Assembly: GCA_009760855.2 (NCBI GenBank)
Contig: WPIO01000005.1
Location: 422,501-432,500 of the forward strand
DNA length: 10,000 nucleotides
Reading direction: 5' to 3'
Origin: Cristatella mucedo
Lineage: Eukaryota > Bryozoa > Phylactolaemata > Cristatellidae
Part shown: positions 1 through 6,717 of the stretch, one piece after another
How the letters are laid out: the number at the start of each line of letters is the position of its first letter
Numbering within the stretch: position 1 is the stretch's first letter
Notes under the pieces: model-generated
Seen by the model: the letters and a program-made list of their open reading frames with translations, nothing else
Told to the model about the DNA's origin: nothing
Database searches by the model: none
Position numbers and translations under genes: made by a program

Positions 1-290
1 TAACACTCTGAGGTAGATGGGTCGGCACTCAACAGCTGGATGCTGCTGTCAGAGGGGCTTGATGCTAATATATTTCATGCCGGTTGCCACGGATTTCTTC
101 GGAATCCTAGTCGGTTAGTGCCGATTGCATTTGAAGCTGTCACAGCATAAACCATTTTGAGTTTGGCCTCTGGCCACTATGCATTCTGGATAATGGCCAC
201 CGCTATTTAGCCAGGCATCATGCCCTGTCGAACTTTCTGGGATCGCTCGGCTTCTCTTTTTCTTTGCATTCCCTTCTTCTTTTAACATAC
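1..290. other. unassigned non-coding DNA
   Basis: No reading frame of convincing length, RNA gene or recognisable repeat is visible on either strand. Base composition is mixed, with no obvious promoter. It leads directly into an AT-rich tract. Confidence 0.5.
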
Positions 291-427
291 TGTACTAAAA
301 AAAAATATATATATATAAGATATATTATAATAATATAAAATATAACAGTATACTAATAATAATTAATAATATTACAATAATATAATGATATATAACATTA
401 TAATATAGTAATATAACATAATGTACT
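291..427. repeat. AT-rich low-complexity tract
   Basis: About 137 bp made almost wholly of A and T. It starts with an A run and an (AT)n run, then continues as irregular ATA/TAA/TATAAT units. It has no fixed period, so it is degenerate low-complexity sequence and not a clean microsatellite. It could be a decayed tail of an AT-tailed retroelement, but no tail hairpin lies next to it. Confidence 0.85.
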
Positions 428-604
428 AAGCCACACTGTGTACTGTCGCTAGAAGCAGCATGCAGTGACAGGCAGGGATCTCAACGTATGTCACGAATCG
501 GCTGATCTCAACCAAACACCCCTGCAAAGAATCAGAACAGAAATGCACTACCACTTGAAATCAGCTGCTGGGGAAATACGGCTAACTGAGTGACAGCGAT
601 AGAT

Positions 605-618
605 AGATGGTGGGAAGC
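605..618. repeat. probable target-site duplication, 3' side of LINE copy A
   Basis: AGATGGTGGGAAGC here matches AGAAGGTGGGAAGC at 1757-1770 in 13 of 14 positions, ten of them contiguous. Both copies are followed by TAG, after one extra base in the right-hand copy. The pair brackets the LINE remnant: this copy lies next to the (TAA)n tail, and the other lies where the truncated 5' end is expected. Confidence 0.6.
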
Positions 619-623
619 TAGAT

Positions 624-673
624 ATAATAATAATAATAATAATAGTAATAATAATAATAATAGTAATAATAAT
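624..673. repeat. (TAA)n microsatellite tail of LINE copy A
   Basis: About 50 bp of TAA units with two TAG variants, directly next to the LINE 3' terminal sequence. In element orientation the tail is ATT/TTA repeats. The same type of tail follows the LINE fragment at 6438-6507. Confidence 0.95.
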
Positions 674-682
674 GCACTTGAT

Positions 683-723
683 AAAGCGCCCTCAAGAGAA
701 CTCAATCTCTTTCTAGGCGCTTT
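683..723 (-). promoter_or_regulatory. 3'-terminal hairpin of LINE copy A
   Basis: A perfect 8-bp outer stem pairs AAAGCGCC (683-690) with GGCGCTTT (716-723). Inside it, a perfect 6-bp stem pairs AAGAGA (694-699) with TCTCTT (706-711), around a 6-nt loop. The structure sits just inside the microsatellite tail of every LINE and SINE copy here that keeps its 3' end. By analogy with known LINE/SINE pairs, it is inferred to be the RNA signal bound by the element's RT. Confidence 0.75.
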
Positions 724-809
724 ACATTTGCTGCAAAGGGAAGTGCAATGAAATGGTGAGTAATATCATGCTTGATAAACAGACAACATGAATAACATGG
801 TTAGGATGA

Positions 810-868
810 CATGCACAGGATCAGCATGCAAATGTGGTTAGTGGCAGCATGCACGGTGTCAGCACGCA
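810..868 (-). repeat. internal 38-bp subrepeats in the LINE 3' UTR
   Basis: Two 21-nt segments, at 810-830 and 848-868, agree at 17 of 21 positions and lie 38 bp apart. Both begin CATGCAC. In copy C the same region shows three related units, starting at 5665, 5705 and 5743. The duplication therefore belongs to the element and predates these insertions. Confidence 0.7.
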
Positions 869-887
869 TAAGCTTATGAAGTGCGAA

Positions 888-1556
888 TCACAGGCACCCA
901 CTAAATGCTGTCCTAAATAGGTGTGTTTTTAAGTTCTTTTTAAATGTGGTCAAGTCAGGGGATGTTCTGACGCAAGTCGGCAGGGTGTTCCAGGCTTTGG
1001 GAGCATACGAACTAAATGCACGGTCTCCAAAGGATTTGAGGTTTGTACGAGGTATTGGTAAACTGTTGGATTCCGAAAAGCCGGTGGTGCGATGCTTGGC
1101 CTGGTGGGGGAGTAGATCTGAGAGATAGGCTGGAGCCAAAGAATGAAGTGACCAAAAAGTGAGCGACAAAACCTTAAAGTCAATCCGTTGTTTGACTGGT
1201 AGCCAGTGCAGGTTGGCGAGAAGTGAGGTGATGTGGCAACTGCGACACTCACGACAGACAAGCCTAGCTGCGGAGTTTTGCACCATCTTTAATCACCTGA
1301 TTGCACATGCCGGTAGGCCAAAAAGCAGTGAGTTACAGAAGTCAAGATGGGATGTCACAAATGCATTGAACAACTTAGACGTGGTATCCTTATTTAAACA
1401 AGCACGAGTTTTAGCAATGTTATGTAGCTGAAAGTAGGCAGTCTTGACCGTGGAGCTCATGTGGTCGTCTAACGAGAGGTCACTTTGGAACATGATACCT
1501 AGATTTCGAGATGATTCAGCGGGAGATATGCTGTCAGAGCCAATTTTCAGCGTCAG
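888..1556 (-). pseudogene. LINE reverse transcriptase C-terminal region, broken by one TGA
   Basis: Two open stretches in the same frame are separated only by a TGA at 1293-1295. The upstream part carries RNLGIMFQSDLSL and SHLDFCNSLLFGLP, typical of the region after the RT thumb in L2/CR1-type elements. The downstream part carries VQNSAARL, LHWLPVKQRIDFK, LAPAYLSDLL, GDRAFSSYAPKAWNTLP and LTTFKKNLKTHLF, the standard C-terminal block of these RTs. It stops at a normal TGA at 888-890. The YADD-type catalytic core is not present: it would lie upstream, where the element is truncated and decayed. The internal stop lies where family members usually have a basic residue, so a CGA-to-TGA transition is likely. 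The frame stays open upstream to 1838, but I recognise nothing RT-like in it beyond about 1556. Above that, a different frame near 1570-1600 looks faintly RT-like, which suggests a frameshift. Confidence 0.9.
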
Positions 1557-1756
1557 CCTTTCAAGTAACAGGTTGGTGACGCCTAGAGCGCAGCAATTGG
1601 CCGTTAATGTAACGTAAGGTATCTCCATCTGTAACTTCACAAAGCTATAAAGACTATATGGATGTTGCGCAGGAGAGTTTTCTATAGAGCACTCACAGCC
1701 TAAGCGGCTTTGGGCACGCATTCCGTAGCCAATATACTTTATGATACGCAACAAAG

Positions 1757-1770
1757 AGAAGGTGGGAAGC
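1757..1770. repeat. probable target-site duplication, 5' side of LINE copy A
   Basis: AGAAGGTGGGAAGC is the partner of the repeat at 605-618. It places the truncated 5' end of the element at about 1756, some 200 bp beyond the last clearly recognisable RT sequence. Confidence 0.6.
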
Positions 1771-1804
1771 ATAGCAGAGTCAGGAGAGCAGTTGACGTAG
1801 TGAG

Positions 1805-1894
1805 TAGCAATAATATACAATTTAGCAACAGTATACAATATAGCAATTTTCTAGGTCATAGCAATAATATACAATATAGCAATAATATATAATA
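1805..1894. repeat. 18-bp minisatellite, five units in register
   Basis: Five consecutive 18-bp units, each starting TAGCAA, occupy 1805-1822, 1823-1840, 1841-1858, 1859-1876 and 1877-1894. The usual form is TAGCAATAATATACAATA. The middle unit is the most diverged, keeping only the TAGCAA start. There are no indels across 90 bp. The array ends where the tail of LINE copy B begins, so it stands where that element's microsatellite tail would be expected. Confidence 0.88.
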
Positions 1895-2080
1895 ATACAT
1901 GTGTATAGTGCCCCCAGAGAAATAATCTCTTTCTAGGCACTTCATGTATGCTGTAAAGGTAGTATAGCCAAATGGATAGTAGTACCATACACGATATCAG
2001 CAAGCATAACATTGCTAGAGGGGATATGCACAGGGTCATCATGCAAATTTGCAAGGCTTTGCACAGGGCCTACTGTGCTC
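1895..2080 (-). mobile_element. decayed LINE 3' UTR fragment (copy B)
   Basis: This matches the 3' end of copy A in the same orientation. It keeps the terminal hairpin (arms AGTGCC at 1907-1912 and GGCACT at 1936-1941, inner stem 1916-1920 with 1926-1930). The conserved AATCTCTTTCTAGGC block, the run from CTGTAAAGG to AAATGG, and GGATATGCACAGGGTCA follow. Similarity fades beyond about 2080, and no RT coding part remains. It is more diverged than copies A and C, suggesting an older insertion. Confidence 0.75.
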
Positions 2081-3194
2081 TCGACATTGTTTTCTTGCAG
2101 CCGTCACGAGCATTCCTTGGAGCAAGCAGCAGTAGATAAATGGCAAAATAAATTTGCATTAGACGAGGAACGATTCTACTGTACATTGACTGCTTGGAAT
2201 TTCGTTCAGCAGGCAACGTAACAGCTCCCATAGGTCTGATGTACAGCAGCTAGGTCTGCTTGGCAGCCGTCAGCAGAAATCAGGAGGATGTTCGGTCGAT
2301 AGAAGGAGGGCATGGATAAACATGTATAGGAACAAAGCCCCTACAAAGCTCCCGTGAGTTATGTTACAGACTAAGAACGATTCGCAGCCACGTGGCGAGC
2401 ACCATTTCAACAGTCAAATATGTATGTCGTCTCGAACAGCCATCTTGGTCAACCCATCTTTTAGCTTTATACATCAGGCTAACGAGTCATCAATTTTTTT
2501 ATATTGTAGCCTTGTATTATTGTAAAAACTTACTCTGTAGTTTGGATGTTTTCCACAGATGTTTTAGTGTCTGCTAACAGAAAATTGCAGTGTCGCGAAT
2601 TCTTTTGATTTACTTGTGATTTTTGTGATGCCCAACCAACAGTTCTTGGATTCGAAATTATATCGGCTAAGCCCGATCTTTTGCGACTCGATGACTAGGA
2701 CCTCAACAATAAATTGCTTGCTGAAGTTGAACAAATGAAACACAATACAAGAGGACGGCAGGGGCAAAAGTCTTAGCATAATCGGTGTACTGCTTTTGAG
2801 GAAACCAATCCACCCAACCAATCACAGGCTTACCATGAGGTATTTTATCTATTGCAACGAATCATGCAGACACATGAAAATGTGAAGTCTCATGTTGAGA
2901 ATACTTTCACATTTATTCGACTGAATGCTCAAGAAACTAGTAGGCCATATCCTATGACAAATCGCAGCTTGACATGGGCAACTGCTGTCTGCTTCTAAGT
3001 GGTTAAAAAAAGGGCTGTCGTGTGACCCCCCCCCCCCCCCGTTACGCTTAATGCCATCGAAATCCTATGATATATTATGCACATTAGGAAAATAAACAGG
3101 TGTAATAAGAAATACATGAAGAAACATGATCACGTTTAATTGATGAATCGAGATGGTTTGGAAGGGGTATCCCTTCGTGAATCCCAAAGTTCCA
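2081..3194. other. unassigned DNA with a C15 run
   Basis: No gene or repeat family is recognised. The region holds a weak stop-poor frame on the plus strand at 2609-2998, interrupted by two TAG codons and matching nothing I know. It also holds a homopolymer of 15 C at 3026-3040. Short open frames at 2392-2577 and on the minus strand at 2564-2821 show no family motif. Confidence 0.45.
3026..3040. repeat. poly(C) run, 15 nt
   Basis: Fifteen uninterrupted C residues. A matching G15 run lies at 3384-3398, so the two are complementary on the same strand. Confidence 0.95.
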
Positions 3195-3335
3195 TCGTCT
3201 GGATGCCTGTCAGGAGACATTTTTTGGGATTTCTCTCTATGTGCACTGACAAGATTCTAGCCGCAAGCACACTGATGGGGCCTACGAGCTGTCAATGTCT
3301 TTCAGTGGTTCACGACTTGCACGAGGACATCCAGC
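3195..3335 (-). pseudogene. possible LINE endonuclease (APE/EEP-type) fragment
   Basis: The minus strand yields PRASREPLKDID in one frame. Shortly after, in another frame, it yields ISVLAARILSVHIERNPKK. Together these resemble the non-LTR endonuclease segment with a pattern like LLSxRAxxALKDIxxIxxRIxxAxFxGNP, interrupted by a frameshift near 3270. Catalytic residues of the fold lie outside the recognised piece. Only about 140 bp can be supported, and the match rests on a pattern remembered from many invertebrate LINEs, so it is tentative. It has no visible continuity with the RT fragments elsewhere in the window, which may be from a different LINE clade. Confidence 0.4.
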
Positions 3336-3383
3336 TGAGAGCCTAGGTATCGATGACTCAAGCTTCCCTTTAGGTGTGCTCTC

Positions 3384-3398
3384 GGGGGGGGGGGGGGG
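3384..3398. repeat. poly(G) run, 15 nt
   Basis: Fifteen uninterrupted G residues, followed by AGG. It may form G-quadruplex structure and is prone to length change. Confidence 0.95.
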
Positions 3399-3399
3399 A

Positions 3400-4140
3400 G
3401 GTCAGATGTGTGGGGAGGAGCAAGAGGAAGCCGCTGCTCTTCTAGCGGCCAGGAGTCAGACCGGCTATCAGCCAATTTAGCCGGCTTAGCAGCACATCGA
3501 TCAGTGCGATGCCTGCGTGACCGGCCGAGATCAGGTACCAGTTGGAGGCTGCCTCCCAGGAGTGAGCTCCGTCAGGCGGCCGGCACCGGCGAGCTGCGTG
3601 CAGCTGCAGGCAGCTTGCCAGCTAATTACCATTGCTGCTACTAAAGGCGTCGCCCGCGTCGCCCAGACTCCCCGCTGCCGCCGGCCAGCCAGCGGCTGTG
3701 GCTACACTAAGCTGAGATCAGCAGCTGCTAGCCTTTGTGAAGTGGTCTGGGAATTAGTTGGACAGAAGCTTTCGGCTGGCCAGGCCCCCCTGCTGTCGCA
3801 ATAAAGCAACTAATGGGTAGCGACACGGTAATTGCTGGAAGTGCCGATCGAGGAAGTGCGAATGGAGCCGATCGTCGAACGTCTAACCGAGCTCCGGGAC
3901 TAGGAGAGGCCGGTTACACGGTCCAGCGACTGATCGGTGAAAGGACTCACTGCTGCTGCCCAACCCGTGCTCAGCCCATTGACCTCAGTCGGGTGGCCTC
4001 GTGTTGCCAAGTGCAGCCAACCCGATTGCAGCTGGCAGCAGCTGCTGCCTGCAACGGTCAGCATGGCAGCTGCCAAAACTGGGCCGCATTGACAAGTAGA
4101 TATAAGATTTTACATAACATCAACCTTACCAGTCACAGCT
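3400..4140. other. GC-rich, CAG/CTG-rich stretch without recognised gene
   Basis: Composition shifts clearly from the AT-rich flanks to GC-rich sequence full of CAGCTG, GCAGC and GCTGC words, with frequent CpG. It includes a perfect 16-bp palindrome at 4034-4049. Plus-strand frames of 78 to 109 codons overlap one another, as expected by chance in GC-rich DNA. None has a domain I recognise. It could be an old repeat, a CpG-rich regulatory region or a first exon with flank; nothing in the sequence decides between these. Confidence 0.4.
4034..4049. repeat. perfect 16-bp palindrome
   Basis: GGCAGCAGCTGCTGCC equals its own reverse complement. It sits in the CAG/CTG-rich stretch, where such words arise easily. 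Confidence 0.85.
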
Positions 4141-4288
4141 GAAAGAACCGAGCTAAGTTTATCCGTAAACTCGATCAGCTCTTATAACCTTCGCTGGCTT
4201 AGACAAACACGTACTCACGCCTGGGCGTGCACCCACAAACGTACACATTCATGCACATACAGAGTGAGCATTGTGGGATTGAGAAGAA

Positions 4289-4304
4289 GAGAGAGAGAGA
4301 GAGA
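4289..4304. repeat. (GA)n microsatellite
   Basis: Eight uninterrupted GA units within a longer purine-rich stretch of GAAGA and AAGAAG words (about 4281-4318). Confidence 0.9.
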
Positions 4305-4372
4305 AAGGAAAAGAAGACAGCAGATCTCTTCTCTCATTGGGTAATTAGGAGGCTCAAAGCTGGAAAAGTAGC

Positions 4373-4392
4373 TCTTAGATCGTGATCTAAGA
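4373..4392. repeat. 20-bp inverted repeat
   Basis: TCTTAGATC and GATCTAAGA form perfect 9-bp arms around a 2-nt spacer. No adjacent feature explains it. Confidence 0.8.
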
Positions 4393-5577
4393 ATGCAGGT
4401 GCTTTCAAAGTGATGTCAGTTATCATGTTAACTCCGATATTTGAGGTCGAAAATTAATTCAGCTTCCGAGGTGACGAGACGTTAATTACTGTGGGAGCAG
4501 TGTATACAACATGCTGCAACTGGAGCCAAGTCTATTTAATATTCAAGATATTTTTTGCTTTAATTCACAATCGCATATCTCTACTAATTAAAGCAAGGAA
4601 GTCCGTCACGCAGTAAGATGGCACATTTGCATCACGTGGCAGAAGGCGAAGGATTGTCTTCCATGACGGAGTTGCTATGGCTCAGCGAAGCTAATCTACA
4701 TGCAGTGAGCTGCTTGTATTTTAATAAATAGAGGTATTACTATGAAAGATACAAGGTCTCAGAGAAAACGTGGTACCATTAGAATAATACTATACAAGAA
4801 AAAGATCACAGAAACAAAGCCCTAATACAAGTGGATTGCTTTGCTTTTGAGTGCTTTGTTGCAGCAATAATAATAATAACTCTGGCCTATTTATAATGCT
4901 TAATGGCTTTCCGAGCTTTAGGTGCAGTTTTAACCAAAGGAGATGTATGGCCGTCTTGAATATGATCATTTCACTTGTTTGATTTTACAGCTAAAGCATG
5001 TAAACCTGGGGGCATTCAAGTGTCAATGGCAGTCGCGACTCAAATGAAAAGCTCACTTTCAATATCCGGATATACTTATGCACGATTTAAAGTGGACGGA
5101 ACTACTTCGGCTAATGGCTTCCATCTTGACAAAACTTTTTAAGATGCTGCTTCATAACATCTCCAATCGTTTCGAAGTTATCTTCTAGTCTACACCATGT
5201 CCTTGCTAAAATATATTTGCTCGTGAATCTATCTGCCTATTGATATTCTACAGATTTCCTACTAGGTCTGATAAAAGAAACAGGGTAGATAGGCTAGTTG
5301 TACAAGCTGCGGTGTGTTTTCCTTCTGGCTGTGGATTATCTATTGAGATTTTTTAAAGTGATGAGCCTAGGTGTTCCTCACCCAGTGAATTTCCTCCAAA
5401 GCCGTGATCACAATATAAAGACCATTTTGGTGCAAACATTATTATTACTATAATAATCAAGTTACAGGGTTATAGGGTTATGTCAAGCATCAGTAATCAC
5501 CGGCTTTCAAAGTATTTTCTCTCGTTTCTATGGTTTTTAATGCCGAAAGTTCATATTTCTGGTCGATTTTCAAATTA

Positions 5578-5885
5578 TAATAATAAAACACTTGATAAGC
5601 ACCCTCAGAGAACGCAATCTCTTTCTAGGTGCTTTACATTTGTTGCAGAAGAACCACGACCAAATGGTTAGTGGTAGCATGCTCAGTAAACAACAAGAAT
5701 GACATGGTTAAGGGTGACATGCACAGGGTCAGCATGCAAGTGTGGTTAGTGGCAGCATGCACTGTGTCAGCACGTATTAACACATAAAAGTCGAATCACA
5801 AGGACCCACTAAATGCTATGATTAATGGGTACGTTTTTAATTTCTTTTTAAATATGGTCAATTCAGGTGATGTCGTGACTTAGAT
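5578..5885 (-). mobile_element. LINE 3' UTR fragment (copy C), strongly 5'-truncated
   Basis: This is colinear with 674-975 of copy A at high similarity. It has a short TAA-like tail, the terminal hairpin (AAGCACC 5597-5603 with GGTGCTT 5628-5634), the 3' UTR subrepeats, and the last few codons of the RT ORF (the DLTTF-type region) near 5835-5875. It ends abruptly at about 5885. A second LINE copy in the opposite orientation begins about 20 bp further on. No target-site duplication was found by eye. Confidence 0.88.
5665..5770 (-). repeat. three subrepeats in the 3' UTR of LINE copy C
   Basis: TGGTTAGTGG-type units start at 5665, 5705 and 5743, with spacings of 40 and 38 bp. Each is followed by a CATGC word, and the last two also by GTCAG. 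They correspond to the subrepeats at 810-868 in copy A. Confidence 0.7.
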
Positions 5886-6253
5886 AAGCATGCCAAGCAG
5901 CCAAGCAGCTGCATGCATTCTCGTGTGTGTCTTTGCACTTAGACATGCGTAACTCACTATTCGCAGGTATTCCTTATTGTGCACAAAGAGGCAAAAGCAG
6001 CGGGTGCAAGACCGAAAGTGCCTTACTACACCACTCTTCACCGACCTGCACTGACTCCTCATCAAGCAGCCAGCTGACTAAGTTTCGTCACTCACTTTTT
6101 GGTTCCTTCATTCTCTTGATACGGCCTAGCGGTCCGAACAACTTCTCAAAATGGCTAGGCATCACACCACCCGTTCATCTGGACGGAGCCTCGCGAGTTT
6201 ATGACCGCTAGACCGGCGAGCTAGTTCGGTTAGAGGCACAGAGCGTGCAACTT

Positions 6254-6285
6254 GCGAAGACCGGAAGCTGCGAAGACCGGAAGCT
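6254..6285. repeat. 16-bp tandem duplication
   Basis: GCGAAGACCGGAAGCT occurs twice with no gap and no mismatch, at 6254-6269 and 6270-6285, just upstream of the SINE head. Confidence 0.92.
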
Positions 6286-6297
6286 CGCAATATGCCG

Positions 6298-6432
6298 ATC
6301 GTAACTTGGTCCAGCGGTTAAGGTGCTCGTCCCGGGGACAAAGGTCTGGCTGATGTCGTGGGCTCAAGCCCCGAGACATATGTGAAGCGCCTGAATAGAA
6401 ATTAAGTTCTCTTGGGGCGCTATATAAATGAA
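6298..6432 (+). mobile_element. tRNA-derived SINE with LINE-like 3' tail
   Basis: An A-box-like TGGTCCAGCGG at 6307-6317 is followed, at 6361-6371, by the B-box-like GGCTCAAGCCC. This is the internal pol III promoter layout of a tRNA head. A tail follows with hairpin arms AGCGCC (6386-6391) and GGCGCT (6416-6421) and the middle AAATTAAGTTCTCTT, closely related to the LINE 3' end. The same head and tail recur on the minus strand at 9836-9969, which makes it a dispersed family and not a chance tRNA look-alike. It lies inside LINE copy D. Exact ends are uncertain and no target-site duplication was seen. Confidence 0.82.
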
Positions 6433-6437
6433 TTATA

Positions 6438-6507
6438 TTTTCCCCTTTGAGCCAATGTAAAGCGCCTAGAAAGAGATTGAGTTCTCTGAGGGCGCTTGAT
6501 CGAGTGC
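6438..6507 (+). mobile_element. LINE 3'-tail-only fragment
   Basis: This is nearly identical to the last 70 bp of copy A in element orientation. It has CCCTTTG, then AATGTAAAGCGCCTAGAAAG (6454-6473), and hairpin arms AAGCGCC (6460-6466) and GGCGCTT (6491-6497), then GAGTGC and (ATT)n. It directly follows the SINE's own tail, so two versions of the hairpin stand in tandem. It is either an extremely truncated LINE insertion or part of a longer composite SINE tail. Confidence 0.8.
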
Positions 6508-6535
6508 ATTATTATTATTATTATTATTATATTAT
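6508..6535. repeat. (ATT)n microsatellite tail
   Basis: About nine ATT units with one irregularity near the end, immediately after the LINE tail fragment. This is the same tail type and orientation as copy A. Confidence 0.95.
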
Positions 6536-6681
6536 GAAAAAGCGCTCATTATTCTCCAAGCAGCGCTCTCTGCAACGCCGTCATAGAAAAAGCACAAACA
6601 CTAGGCTATATGTTGCGACTTATACGACAGGTGACTTACTTGAAAGACTCATTCGCACGCTTGCAGCAGCAGTTCTTGCTT

Positions 6682-6717
6682 AGCGCCGGATTCGCCGACC
6701 GGCGGCAGACCGGCGCT
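6682..6717. repeat. GC-rich nested inverted repeat
   Basis: Outer arms AGCGCCGG (6682-6689) and CCGGCGCT (6710-6717) are perfect complements. Inside them, CGCCG (6693-6697) pairs with CGGCG (6700-6704). RNA or single-stranded DNA here should fold stably. Its role is unknown. Confidence 0.8.

Larger units (their letters stand above)
619..1756 (-). mobile_element. 5'-truncated L2/CR1-type non-LTR retrotransposon (LINE copy A)
   Basis: The element lies on the minus strand, with its 3' end at low coordinates. Read in element order, it has a decayed RT region (about 1756-1557), a recognisable RT C-terminal region (1556-888), a 3' UTR of about 165 bp with internal subrepeats (887-724), a terminal hairpin (723-683) and a (TTA)n/(TAA)n tail (673-624). 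The endonuclease domain and the RT catalytic core are missing, as expected from the 5' truncation common in target-primed reverse transcription. A near-perfect 14-bp direct repeat flanks it. It is dead but the best preserved LINE copy in the window. The L2/CR1 assignment rests on the RT C-terminal motifs and is a family-level inference. Confidence 0.88.
4141..5577. other. unassigned DNA with short simple repeats
   Basis: No coding sequence, RNA gene or transposon is recognised. Minor items are a small inverted repeat at 4216-4229 (CACGCC, 2-nt spacer, GGCGTG), a (GA)n tract at 4289-4304, a 20-bp near-palindrome at 4373-4392, a short (AAT)n at 4866-4879 and ATT-rich sequence near 5441-5457. 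The short trinucleotide runs lack the LINE tail hairpin. Confidence 0.5.

Noticed and set aside
946-1431. Plus-strand frames over LINE copy A
   Set aside because: They are antisense shadows of the RT coding region on the minus strand. The minus-strand frame at 950-1261 is the same RT DNA in a shifted frame.
1710-1892. Plus-strand 60-codon frame with SNNIQ repeats
   Set aside because: The repeated peptide is the translation of the 18-bp minisatellite, which is a multiple of three.
1805-1894. CRISPR array
   Set aside because: There are no unique spacers between repeats. It is a head-to-tail 18-bp tandem array in a eukaryotic retroelement context.
3295-4142. Overlapping plus-strand frames in the GC-rich stretch as genes
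   Set aside because: They are mutually overlapping, have no domain and are explained by few AT-rich stops. No homology is recognised.
6447-6683. Plus-strand 78-codon frame with a tyrosine run
   Set aside because: The start is in a LINE tail, and the tyrosine run is the translated (ATT)n microsatellite.
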